A DNA stretch of 64,000 nucleotides, taken from assembly GCA_029204045.2 (NCBI GenBank), contig CM055065.1, positions 8,894,363 through 8,958,362 on the forward strand, given 5' to 3'. Positions 22,145 to 33,016 of the stretch are shown piece by piece. This DNA is from Tillandsia leiboldiana (Eukaryota; Streptophyta; Magnoliopsida; Poales; Bromeliaceae). Position numbers and translations under genes: made by a program. Each line of letters opens with the position of its first letter. Within the stretch, counting starts at the first letter, position 1. Below the pieces are notes generated by a model. It was not told the DNA's origin. It saw nothing but the letters and a program-made list of their open reading frames with translations, and did no database searches.

Positions 22145-23500
22145 TCAACCGGAAGTCTCGAACAGAAAGGGATAGGTATCTCGCATCTCTGTCTCCAGCT
22201 CCCAAGTAGCCTCTCGCTCCTCGTGATTGCTCCATAAGATCTTCACATACGGAATGGCCCAGTTGCGCAATTCCCTCACCTCACGAGCAAGAATCCGCAA
22301 CGGGTGCTCCTCATATACCAGGTCCTCACCGATCCCCAAAGAAGCGAAGTCAATCACGTGCGACGGATCAAACACATATCTCCTCAGAGCTGAGATGTGG
22401 AAAACATCGTGTACACCAGCCAAGCATGGAGGAAGAGCAACTCTATAAGCCACAGGGCCTACCCTCTCAAGTACCTCAAAGGGTCCAACAAAGCGGGGAC
22501 TAAGCTTCCCACGCACTCCAAATCTCCGTACCCCTTTCGAAGGCGAGACCTTCAAGAAGACATGATCACCAATCTGAAACTCTAGGTCTCGCCGCCGAGT
22601 ATCAGCGTAGCTCCTCTGACGACTCTGGGCTGTCTCAAGGTGTCGGCGAACAACTCTGACTTTCTCCTCAGCCTCCAACAATAAATCCGGTCCCAAAGTC
22701 CTCCTCTCACCCACGTCGCTCCAATACAAGGGTGACCGACACTTGCGTCCATACAACGCCTCAAACAGAGCCATCTGAATGCTCGCCTGATAGCTGTTGT
22801 TGTACGCAAACTCAACCAAGGGTAAGTGTCGGTACCACCCTCCTCCAAAATCCATAACGCACACTCTCAACATATCCTCGAGGGTCTGTATGGTGCGCTC
22901 GGACTGGCCATCAGTCTGTGGGTGGAAAGCTGTGCTAAATCTGAGCTGGGTCCCCAAGGCTGACTATATACTCCCCCAAAAGCGTGACACAAACCTCGGG
23001 TCCCGATCTGATACGATCGATGCTGGTACACCATGTAGCCTCACTATCTCGTCCAAATACAACTGTGTCAGACGCTCCAACGACCAAGTCATCTGTACAG
23101 GCAAGAAATGTGCAGACTTGGTGAGTCTATCCATAATAACCCAAACCGCGTCGGCTCCACTCTGCGCTCTCGGTAGCCCTGTAACGAAGTCCATAGTAAT
23201 GTGGTCCCACTTCCACTCGGGAATTGGAAGACTCTATAACTTGCCAGCAGGAACCCGGTGCTCTGCTTTCACTTGCTGGCAAGTTAAACAATGAGCCACG
23301 AATCTTCTAATGTCCCGCTTCATTCCAGACCACCAAAAATGTGCCTTGAGGTCCTTATACATCTTAGTACCACCAGGATGAATCGTATAAGGTGTATAAT
23401 GGGCCCCTCTCAAAATCTGGTCTCTGATCTCTGGATTCGAAGGCACACACACTCGGTCCATGTACCGCAGTACTCCCGAGCTATCCACAGTAAAATCCCC
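22145..23500 (-). pseudogene. Gyp-B integrase with C-terminal chromodomain
   Basis: One minus-strand frame. The HHCC zinc domain (HYTPYTIHPGG ... HCLTCQQVK, about 23420-23270) is followed by TAG at 23234-23236 where Gyp-A has CAG. Catalytic core first Asp in MDFVTGLPRA (about 23190) and second Asp in VSDRDPRF (about 23005) are followed by TAG at 22964-22966. The open part 22957-22145 holds the catalytic Glu region (FHPQTDGQSERT), the GPFEVLERVGPVAYR module and a chromodomain near the C-terminus (YEEHPLRILAREVREL ... EREATWELE). The chromodomain directs integration to particular chromatin in this lineage. Two stops prevent production of the whole enzyme. Confidence 0.88.
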
Positions 23501-23512
23501 TATCTGATCTGC

Positions 23513-25240
23513 CTAAATCTGTGATCTAATTCTCTCTAAGTGGGGGTCCTCACTCTGCGTCTCCCTGATCCTGTCCAACAGAGTGGGCTGCAAGACCATA
23601 GACATAAGTCTAGCAGAGACCCCAGGGGATACCACCTCAATCTGAATTCGCCTCATCTGCTCAATCAGCTGTGCCTGCTGTGTGATCAACATACTCAAAC
23701 TCTGCCCTGACCTCCGGCTCAAAGCATCTGCTACTACATTGGCCTTGCCGGGATGATAAAGGATACTCACATCATAATCCTTTAATAACTCCAACCACCG
23801 GCGTTGCCTCAAGTTCAGCTCCTTTTGAGTAAACAAATACTTTAAGCTCTTATGATCTGTGTAGATCTCACAATGCTCCCCGTAGAGGTAATGCCGCCAC
23901 AGCTTTAATGCAAACACCACAGCTGCAAGTTCCAAATCATGAGTAGGGTAATTCTTCTCATAATCCTTTAATTGCCGTGAAGCATAAGCAATTACCCTAC
24001 CATGCTGCATCAAAACACATTCCAATCCGCTGTGAGAGGCGTCACTATAAATCACAAAACCATCTCCCATCACCGGCAGTGCAAGAACTGGTGCTGAAAT
24101 CAGTCTCCTCTTCAGCTCCTCAAAACTCTGCTGGCACTGTTCGGTCCAAACAAACCTTGTCCCCTTCCTAGTCAAACAGGTCAGGGGAGTAGAGAGCTTC
24201 GCAAAGCCCTCTACAAACCGACGGTAGTAGCCTGCTAAGCCCAGAAAGCTCCGAACCTCCGTAACCGTCGTCGGTCTCGGCCAATCCCGAACTGTATCAA
24301 TCTTCGTCGGGTCAACTGCCACTCCTACGGCTGATACTTTGTGGCCCAAGAATGCAACCTCCCGAAGCCAGAACTCGCACTTCTTAAGCTTGGCATACAA
24401 CTTCTTCTCACGTAGAAGCTGCAGCACTATCCTCAAGTGCTCCACGTGCTCCACATCGCTCCGGGAGTAGATCAAAATATCATCAATGAATACGACCACA
24501 AACAGGTCTAAGTACGGCTGGAATATCCGGTTCATCAAATCCATAAATGCAGCAGGGGCATTAGTCAAACCAAAAGGCATAACTGTAAACTCATAATGCC
24601 CATACCGGGATCTAAAAGCCGTCTTGGGGATGTCCTCGGCCCTCACCCTCAATTGGTGGTAACCTGACTGGAGATCAATCTTCGAGAACACTGACGCTCC
24701 CTGCAACTGATCAAATAAATCATCTATCCGTGGTAGGGGATACTTATTCCGGATGGTCACTTTATTCAACTCCCGGTAATCCACACACAAACGAAGTGAC
24801 CCATCCTTCTTCTTCACAAATAACACTGGCGCTCCCCGCGGAGAAACACTGGGCCTAAAAAAGCCCCTATCCATCAAATCCTGAAGCTGGGCCTTCAACT
24901 CTCTCAACTAAGCAGGCGCCATCCTATAAGGTGCCTTTGAGATTGGTGTGGTTTCTGGTACCACATCAATCACAAACTCTATCTCCCTCTCCGGCGGCAT
25001 AGTCGTCAGCTCAGGGGGAAACACATCTGGGAACTCGCGGGCAACAGGAATATCCTCGAGTCCCAGTGCCGCCGTAGGCACCTCCACAATCGTCGCTAGG
25101 AAAGCGGTGCAGCCTCTAGTCATCATCCGCCTAGCCCTCGCCAAAGAAATCGTCGCCGCAAACAATGAGCTATGACAGCCTCTGAAAACAAACTCCTCCT
25201 GTCCCGGCTCGCGGAGGGTCACCGTCCTCTCTCTGCAGTC
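23513..25240 (-). pseudogene. Gyp-B reverse transcriptase / RNase H, protease core deleted
   Basis: A frame open from 24907 to a TAG at 23513 encodes RT (VDYRELNKVT, DLQSGYHQLR, VFIDDILIYSRSD at about 24480) and RNase H (YSDASHSG, DLELAAVVF, TDHKSLKYL), and ends near the integrase linker. A TAG at 24908-24910 separates it from the preceding linker (MTLREPGQEEF, 25222). Just upstream the frame changes. Gag text ending in QVEDATAAVHV (about 25265) runs directly into sequence corresponding to the region after the protease, so the DTGA active site present in Gyp-A at about 17755 is missing. The protein could not be matured even if translated. Confidence 0.88.
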
Positions 25241-26701
25241 TATGGTCGCATAAATACCACGACGACATGAACAGCTGCGGTAGCATCCTCAACCTGAGTG
25301 GCATAGACTCGACCGCTCGGCGCCGGGGGACGTCGCTCTGGCTGTCGCGAGGACGAAGAAGCATAATCTGGCCTATCGTAGGCTGCAGAAGGTCCAGCTG
25401 GGTAACGAGGAAAAGAAGGTGCCGAAGCTGAGGAAGGAGCTGGATGACCGGCTCTGGGGCACGTACTCGCGAAGTGACCGGACTGCCCGTAACGGAAACA
25501 ACGGCCCTGCCTCTGCGGGCACAGAGTCGGTGGGTGCGGTCCTCCACAAATGATGCATCGGTCAGGGCGCGGCAGCCGTGAAGTCTGCTGCTGCTGCGAG
25601 GACTGCTGCTGTCGAGGTGGTCTACGCTGCTGCTGCTGAGACTGACGAGATGCCCCTGATCTCTGCCGCCCCTGATACCCCCGACCCTGAGAGTGGAACC
25701 GTGGAGGTCTCGGGGGTCCCTGCCTACTAGACTGTCCCGCCTCCATCGGTGCCGGGCGCTTCGCCCCAGGAATCTCTACGGGGGCCAGAACCACCTCTGC
25801 CATCACTGTCTCTCAACACTCCACGTATAAAGCCTGCTCCATCGAGGCCTCCAAGGTCTGTAGTCTGCGGGAGCGGACAAACTGATAGATGTCTCTACGC
25901 AGCCCTCTCTCAAACATATAGATGCGGTGGCTCTCATCTCTGGCCACAAGGGGCAAACATGCTAACAGCTGATTGAATTCAGCTATATACAGGTGCACTG
26001 GCCTATCTCCTTGGCTGAGATTCTTCAACTGCTCCTCAAGACTCTGTCGCACACTCTCAGGAAAGAAGGCTCCAAGAAGCATACTGCGGAAATCCGCCCA
26101 AGAGAGAAGCTGCGTCCCAGGTGGACCAGCAGGTCGCACACGCCGCTACCAAGCCTCGGTGTTGCTCTCCAAAAAGTGAGTGGCCAATAGAACTCGAAAC
26201 CTCTCCTTAATAAAAAGGCTCTCGAAATGGCGCTCCATGGCCGTAATCCAAGACTCGGCCGCCCACGGCTCAACACTCATACCCGAAAAGCGGGGTGGAT
26301 CAAACTGGCGGAACCTCATCAATAGATCCACCACCTCCCGCTGCTCTGCCGAAGTCAACGATCCCGTCATCCCAGACGGTGGCCTACCAGAAACCGGCTC
26401 AACCGGAACTGCCGGTGCAGGCTGAACAACAGGGGGCGCCACAACAGGCGAAGAAGGCGAGGCAAACTCTCTGGGGGTGCAACCACCGGCTGTGCCCTCT
26501 ACTCCATCATGAGCAACAACCGACCCAAGGCCTCCTCCTGGCGCTGTGATGTCTCCTCCTTACGCCGAACAGCCTCAACAACTATGCCATCTGGGCACGA
26601 AGCTCCTGAACCTCTCTCTGCTATCCCTGCCCCGAGTCCTCCTGCTCGGGCTCAGAGGAAGAAGGCTGCGAACGCGTCGACATCGTCCGTCGCTGAGGCA
26701 T
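25240..26701 (-). pseudogene. Gyp-B gag
   Basis: The start is ATG at 26701 on the minus strand (MPQRRTMST), analogous to MPPRRR in Gyp-A. The N-terminal part contains stops and a frameshift. From 26442 the frame is open apart from TAG (26146-26148, tryptophan in Gyp-A) and TGA (25813-25815). The capsid-like core has REVVDLLMRFRQFDPPRFSG and ERHFESLF; the zinc knuckle (RCFRYGQSGHFAS, with Tyr replacing the second Cys of CxxC) is near 25480. The altered knuckle, together with the stops, points to loss of function. A Gln-rich stretch lies between about 25660 and 25580. Confidence 0.82.
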
Positions 26702-26980
26702 CACTCACCAGAGGAACAAAATGACCAATCAGAACCCAAATCAACTCTCAACCCAATCTAGCGAAAGTCAAATGGCATGTCCCCCTTCCCATAGTACTAT
26801 GTTGTCTACAGCCAACATAGTTGCCACCGAAGGAAGACATGTCAATCACTCATCCCAATCCGCTCGGGAGAGTTAGAAACCCAATCAGGACTCTCGCTAA
26901 AAATCACGGCTCTCACGTGAGTCATCCTAGGGTCCAACCACAAGCCTAGGGTTCCTAAGTCCTCCAAGACCTACATCCTA

Positions 26981-26993
26981 GGCTCTAATACCA
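26981..26993 (-). other. Gyp-B primer binding site
   Basis: On the minus strand 'tggtattagagcc' follows the 5' LTR after 8 bases. It matches the tRNA-Met complement TGGTATCAGAGCC with one C-to-T change. Confidence 0.75.
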
Positions 26994-27001
26994 CTCTAAT
27001 C

Positions 27002-30000
27002 TGTCACGCCCCGGGGTCGATACTGCGACCCGGGCTCGCCAACAGATCCGCCGCCCATACGGGAAGCCCCGTATAGACGTAGCGAGTAACCTGCAAAAGA
27101 ATCCTCTACACTAGCAGATATCAGAGCTGAAATAGTAAAAGCTTGAATAAAAGATAAAATAATACAACTACATCTCCCAAGTCTACAAACCAACCTCACC
27201 AAATACAAGAGTCTCTCTCAACAGTAAAGGAAAGGTACAACTCGATACCTCACTACAAGGTTCACTCAACATAACACTCTCTGAAACTGATAAGGGGTCC
27301 ATCTACTCTCTCTCAGAGGATGACTGGAAGGGATATATCTTGCGACTCCCTCACCTCGGTCAGATGGAGCAGAACCAACCACTGGAGCAGCAGGAACCGG
27401 AGCAGAAGTCCCTGGGGAAAAGACACAACGACGGGCGTGAGAACTACCTCCCACAGTAGTTCTCAGTGGGTGCCGCCAACAAGCCCGACGGCCTTCCCAC
27501 TAAGTCTACTAGAGGCATTGAGTAAAATATGCAGTGCTGTAAAGAAAAACTGGAGAAGTAAAGTCTACAGCTACTATGCCTCTATCTAGATGCTCAACGA
27601 GTGGAACAGAAAGAACAGTATGCCAGGGGGACAAATGCGTCGACAAGTCACGAAAGGAGAACTCAAACTCATGCCGGTACAACAACCCAGTAAAAAGTTC
27701 AATCTCATCGCCGGTACAACAACCCGGTCTCGCCTACTCCGGAGGGGCACTCGAGGGGAGCGACCCGCACGAGTCAATAAGTAACCCATGCCCAACTGCT
27801 CTGCCAAGTATCTCAGTCAATCAGATAAAAGTCGACGCTATGCTCAAGTGGAGACTCACTCAATCCACAATGCAAAAACCCAGTCCTAACTGATGCATAA
27901 CACTAATCGGTCCAACCTCCCACAGTTCGCGGTTGCCCAAACAATAACCCAAGTCGATAATCTGGTGCTATCCCACCCGACTCAACAAATCACTGTCTCA
28001 CTCACTGGCTGGAATCTACATAGCTGAGACTCACTGTCACTCTGACAGTTCTCAAGAACCCAGATCTACCATCACTATCACTTTCCCAAAGAAACCGGAT
28101 CTACAGACTGCTATCAACTCCACTCGGTCCCTAGACACGAGTGCAAACGCATCCCACAACCACCCGACCTCCCAGCCCGCAAACCGGGCGAGAAAAGCTA
28201 AGTCCAGAATGACAAGTATAATACCGTGATGTGGGAATGTCTAGAACAATAAAGGAACCTAGCCCAAGTTGAAGTTTTCTACAGTCTGGCTGAACATGAT
28301 ACATATGACAGGGGTGCTAGGTCAAGTTCCAAGATTTCAATATTTAATATAATATAGGAATCACAATAAGATCACAAGGTTCACCAACTAATATAAATGA
28401 GTACTAACATTCAGTTCTCACATGATAATAAGTCCAATTACTAACATGCATGATCCTACAATCATAGAATTAGCACGCAGTCCATAGATTTTGCAAGCAA
28501 GGTCACCCACCTGAACGTGCTAACTGTCCGGAATCGTACAACTGAAAATACCAGGTAATCCAAATCTCCTACTCCAAAGGATCCAGCAATACTCGCAACT
28601 CTCCTGGGTACAACACAAAGTCCACAAATACACATAAATTCCAAAACTTCCTATACAAACACACACAGAAATTTTAGTCCCAAAGATGCCCCTTTTTCAC
28701 CTACTAAAAATGCCCAGAAAATTCCAATAAAAATATCACAGCAATCCTCGTGTCGATATCTTCGAAAGCGGTACCTGCACGCCCAAATCCGAGTTTCGAA
28801 GGTCAAGATACAAATTCGGCAAGGTGGTCTACTCAAAAGATTTCTGCACCAAAACTGTAGCATTGAATACAGGAAAAATGGGATTTTCACCTCCAATAAA
28901 AACTCAGGAAAAATCTAAGAAAAATACGAGCTTGTTCCTTGTGATCTGTAGATGAAAAACTTGTATAAGCACGCTTAAATCCGATGCTTGTACACAAAGA
29001 TAAGGCTACAACACTCCAATGCTGTCCCTAAAACCAAATAGAAAAAGGGGGTCATAAGGCACCTCGGGATCCATCCCAAAGACTCGAAACGGGAGAGCAC
29101 GATCAACACGAAAGATGAAGCCCTACCTCTCAGGAGTATGTCGGCGTAAGAATCGTCAAAAACGAAGGTCGGGGTAGCCCAGGGGAGTCCCCACACTGAA
29201 CTGCGACGAAGAAGATCACTGGAAATGAAACGTCGCACTGCGCCGTAAAATCTGAAACCTCGGGATGCGTGCCCCTAAAAATCCCAAAACTCCGCAGGTG
29301 GAAGCAACACTAGAAGAAGAACAAATGTCTAGAAGGGAGCTCGGGGAGAGGAGGCTTGGAAGAGGGTGAAAAACCTCAAAGAAGGCAGCTCGGGCTCCTT
29401 TAAATAGGCTGGGGGGGAACAAATCCGGAAATTCCGGATTTGTCCCCAGATTCGGGCGCTCGGCCGGGCCCGCCGGGTTTTCGGACGCGCACAGTGCGGC
29501 CCGGCCCGCCAAGTTTCAGGCGCGCACAGTGCGGCCCGGCCCAACCCGCTGGCACACGGGATCCATCCGCTCCGCTCGCCGCCGTCCGACCCTCCTCGGG
29601 GCTTGACACGTGTCCCCCCAACACGGGACAGCCGTGCAAGCCCCGCCGGGGTCCGCCACGCGTCTAGGCTCGGGTCAACGCGGTGGGTGGCGCTGCCCAC
29701 ATGCCCTACCTGCCCCGCCTGTACGGCACCTGCCCCGCTCCTGCTCCCGCGCGTTGCGTGGACCGCGCGCCCGTGGACCCGCCAATACGGAGCTGCCACA
29801 TGGCGCGCCCCGGTCCACGGCTCCCCCGCGCGCTCCCGTGGACCGAGCGCGCGTGGGACGCCCAATCCGGCGCTGCCACGTGGACCCCCGCCGGTCCACG
29901 ACTCCCACGGTGCACCCCGGCCTCTCCCTGATGCTCCGTGGACCAAGCCGCGTGCGCCGGCCAACCATAGGCTGCCACGTGGCACCCCCGCCGGTCCACG

Positions 30001-30308
30001 GCTCCCCTATGCACCGAAAATCCAGTAAAACTTTCGGGAGTCCGTTTTTGGGCATCCGGACTCAGAATTTAATAAGCAAATAGCCGTTTTCAAGCGTTTT
30101 TCCGCGCTGAATCCAAAACCAACCTCCGTTTGGCCTAAAACCTTTTCTAAAATTCGGCAAAAGCAGCCGAATGCCAACCCAGCCAACAATAACTCACAGG
30201 GTCCATCTGTGGCATCCCTTTGATGCACTATGGGCCAGACACACCATCAACAGGTGTTTTGCACAGTGAATTCACGGGAAAAGCTGCATGGGGTTCAGGG
30301 GTCCTACA
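27002..30308 (-). repeat. Gyp-B 5' LTR
   Basis: 3307 bp, same termini and content as the 3' LTR (18780-22085), with the TATA box at 29399-29406 and the U3 modules at about 29763-30010. Scattered substitutions separate the two, for example 'gtgagtaatcagc' versus 'gcgagtaacctgc' near the left ends. Confidence 0.9.
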
Positions 30309-31693
30309 CTTGGTGTATTCCCGCAGTGACATAGAGCATGAGGAGCACTTGAGGATAGTGCTGCAACTTCTGAGAGAGAAGGAGTTGTATGCCAAATTAA
30401 AGAAGTGCGCATTTTGGCTTCGGGAGGTTTCGTTTTTAGGCCATGTGGTTTCAGCCGCAGGAGTGGCAGTGGACCCGACGAAGATTGATGCCGTTCGGGA
30501 TTGGCCTAGACCTACGACGGTGACAGAGGTACGGAGCTTCTTGGGCCTAGCAGGATACTACCGTCGATTCGTAGAGGGCTTTGCGAAGCTCTCTACTCCC
30601 CTCACCCGATTGACTAGGAAGGGGACGAGATATGTTTGGACTGAGCAGTGCCAGCAGAGCTTCGACGAGTTGAAGCTGCGTTTGATTTCAGCGCCGATTC
30701 TTGCATTGCCAGTGATGGAAGAGGGATTTGTGGTTTACAGTGATGCCTCCCATTGCGACTTAGGTTGTGTGTTGATGCAGCGTGACAGGGTAATTGCTTA
30801 TGCGTCGCGGCAATTGAAGGATTATGAAAAGAATTACCCTATGCATCATTTGGAACTAGCCGTAGTTGTGTTTGCTTTGAAGCTGTGGCGACACTATCTT
30901 TACGGCGAGCACTGCAAGATATTTATCGACCACAAAAGTCTGAAGTACTTGTTTACTCAGAAGGAGCTCAATTTGAGGCAACGCCAGTGGTTAGAGCTGT
31001 TAAAGGATTACGATCTGAGCATACAGTATCACCCCGGCAAGGCCAATGTGGTCGCGAATGCCTTGAGTATGCGGTCAGGACAGTCCTTGAGCTTATTGAT
31101 CACTCAGCAGATGCCACTGAGGGAGCAGTTGAGGCGACTGGACATTGAGGTTGTGTCCCCTGGGGATTCTGCAAGACTTATGTCTTTGGTCTTGCAGCCC
31201 ACTCTGTTAGACAGGATTAGAGAGAAACAGAGTGTGGACCCCTATCTTGAGAGGATTAGAGACCAGGTTCAGCTTGGTCAGGGTGGGGACTTCTCTGTGG
31301 ATGCAGCGGGAGTACTTAGGTACAGGGACCACTATTGTGTGCCCGTGGACTTGGAGATTAGAGAGCTGATTCTGAGAGAAGCCCACTATACACCTTATAC
31401 CCTCCACCCTGGGGGAACTAAGATGTATAGGAATTTGAGGGCACAGTTCTGGTGGCATGGCATGAAAAGAGATATTGAAAGGTTTGTGGCCCATTGTTTA
31501 ACTTGTCAGCAAGTTAAAGCTGAGCATCAGGTTCCAGCTGGCAAGTTACAGAGCCTTCCAATACCTGAATGGAAATGGGATCGAGTGACGATGGATTTCA
31601 TTGTTGGTTTGCCGAGGACTCAGAGTGGAGCTGATGCTATTTGGGTGATTGTGGATCGATTGACCAAATCAGCCCATTTTCTGCCGATACAGT
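30309..31693 (+). pseudogene. Gyp-A pol, second part (RT end, RNase H, integrase start)
   Basis: Continues the RT interrupted at 18779: directly after the duplicated CTTGG comes VYSRSDIEHEEHLRIV. The frame is open to the end of the segment. It contains the RT thumb region, RNase H (YSDASHCDLGCVL, HHLELAVVVFAL, DHKSLKYL), the integrase zinc domain (HYTPYTLHPGG ... HCLTCQQVK) and the start of the core with the first catalytic Asp (MDFIVGLPRT). At 31694, just after SAHFLPIQ, Cop-D begins; the last 5 bases, acagt, are its likely target site. The remainder of the integrase and the 3' LTR of Gyp-A are not seen downstream in this window. Confidence 0.88.
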
Positions 31694-31918
31694 TGTTACG
31701 GAATTTAAGTTGGCATAGTTTCGTGAAAGTCTCAAGTCTTGAAGATTGAAGGTGAAGGAAGTTGGATCATTTAACTCAATCTCAAGAAAGAAGAATTCAA
31801 AAGGATCAGGTATGTTTAACTAAAGATTTTGTGTGATCCGAATACTTCTTGTAGTGTAGAAACACTTGGAAGAATCTTTCATTGAATAAACATCAAAATC
31901 TGGTGTTCGGACATGTTC

Positions 31919-32216
31919 AGGATCCGGATCAGAGCCAGCGATCCGGATCCCGAAGGTTGTTGTTTCATACAATACTTCAATCCGGATCGCAGCATCTCAC
32001 GATCCGGATCCCGAACGTTGAGTTTTCTGAATTGTATGAACGATCCGGATCAGACAATCCGATCCGGATCCCGAACGTGTGATTTTCTGGAAACCGTCTT
32101 TATTGCTACTGCAATCCGGATCGCCCAAATCCGATCCGGATCGCCGTCCGTCAAATTTCCAGAAATGTTAGGTTTTTGATTCTTATCTCCTTCCTAGGGT
32201 TTCTAACCTATAAATA
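31919..32216 (+). promoter_or_regulatory. Cop-D LTR promoter: GATCCGGATC array plus TATA box
   Basis: Eight (G/A)ATCCGGATC palindromes in about 240 bases, several extended to GATCCGGATCCCGAA, end about 50 bases before TATAAATA at 32209. The same array and TATA box occur in the Cop-E LTRs (43526-43819 and 48492-48770) and on the minus strand in Cop-J (54732-55101). Conserved position directly upstream of the TATA box suggests a protein-binding enhancer; that is inference. CCGG is also a methylation-prone site. Confidence 0.6.
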
Positions 32217-32503
32217 GACCCTATGACTCTTTTTCTAGGGGGAATCCAAAAATAATCCATATAGCCGTCATTTTCATATATCATCTTATACGGCTCTAGA
32301 TCCACATATAGAGAAGAAAGGAAATCATTAGAGAATACTCTATGTTTCTTCATCTATATTGATTAGTTTGATTCTAGGTTTTCATACTCACATCTTGAGT
32401 TGAATCAAACTAATGAATACTTAGATGGTATTTCCGATCTATCTTTGATCTAAGTATTCGGCGGATCATCACCACCAAAAACAACGATTTACCCCAAAAA
32501 TCG

Positions 32504-32681
32504 GCGCGTGGATTCGCGTGTCCTTGTGGATTCAAGGTTCAACCGCTCTCGTGGACTCGGAGCGAGGCACGTTCGTGGATTCGAAGGGTGCTATTGGGTG
32601 AAGACCGTGGATTCGGTCGGACGTCGTGGATTCGACGTTGGACGCCGTGGATTCGGCGTTGGGCGCAGATCGTGGATTCGA
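32504..32681 (+). repeat. Array of short hairpins with invariant TGGATT loop (Cop-D leader)
   Basis: Eight units: 32504-32518, 32522-32537, 32544-32564, 32572-32585, 32603-32618, 32621-32638, 32642-32659 and 32670-32681. Each is G-TGGATT-C (once TGGACT) flanked by arms that differ from unit to unit but are complementary within the unit: CGC/GCG, CCTT/AAGG, CGCTC.C/G.GAGCG, TTC/GAA, GACC/GGTC, ACGTC/GACGT, ACGCC/GGCGT and TC/GA. The loop is constant and the stem variable, as expected for RNA hairpins recognised through the loop. It lies between the TATA box and the primer site. Function unknown. Confidence 0.8.
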
Positions 32682-32984
32682 GAAGCGTCGTGGAGCGAGC
32701 GAAGAAGATCCTCTAGGAGCGTATGGAAAAGGTTGAGTCGTAAGTGTGTACGGTAAATCACCTTGTACGTGTTTTAATTCTAGTGGATTTCTGTCGTGTT
32801 ATCGGTCCCGTGGTTTTTTTACTCCGGTGATGGAGTTTTCCACGTAAAAATCTTGCGTATTATTTTTATTTCCGCATTGGGTTTTTATCACAACGATTTT
32901 TGAGTGTTTATACGTTTACACCTATTCACCCCCCTCTAGGTGTTTTTTCCCCTATTTAGATCCTTATTACATATAACCCAACAA

Positions 32985-33000
32985 GTGGTATCGGAGCGGG
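32985..33000 (+). other. Cop-D primer binding site
   Basis: 'gtggtatcggagcggg' follows the LTR. It matches the tRNA-Met type site TGGTATCAGAGCGGG with one A-to-G change. Cop-E has 'ttggtatcagagcggg' at the same place (44589-44604). Confidence 0.85.
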
Positions 33001-33016
33001 AATAGGGTTGTAAACA

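Larger units (their letters stand above)
18780..30308 (-). mobile_element. Gyp-B: complete Tekay-type chromovirus, inactive
   Basis: This is an 11.5-kb element with LTRs at 18780-22085 and 27002-30308, ends TGTCACGCCCC / GGTCCTACA on the plus strand, and target duplication CTTGG at 18775-18779 and 30309-30313. The duplicated site is inside the RT FIDDIL motif region of Gyp-A, which resumes exactly after the element. The internal region on the minus strand reads gag, (protease deleted), RT, RNase H, integrase, chromodomain. By eye the two LTRs differ by only a few per cent. Six in-frame stops, a gag frameshift and the protease deletion make it inactive. Confidence 0.93.
31694..32983 (+). repeat. 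Cop-D 5' LTR
   Basis: 1290 bp, TGTTACGGAATTT to ...ATAACCCAACA. Inside, in order: the GATCCGGATC array (31919-32156), TATA box TATAAATA (32209-32216), an AT-rich leader, the TGGATT hairpin array (32504-32681), and a C-run 'cacccccctctagg' near the end. Since the TATA box is about 775 bases before the LTR end, everything after it should be in the RNA leader. Confidence 0.92.

Noticed and set aside
31919..32156. CRISPR-like array (repeated GATCCGGATC)
   Set aside because: Repeat units are only 10 bp palindromes at irregular spacing with no cas genes, in a plant retrotransposon LTR.
32504..32681. tRNA-like T-arm repeats as explanation of the GTGGATTC units
   Set aside because: The T-arm consensus is GGTTCGAATCC with a 7-base loop; here the loop is TGGATT closed by G-C and no other tRNA part is present.
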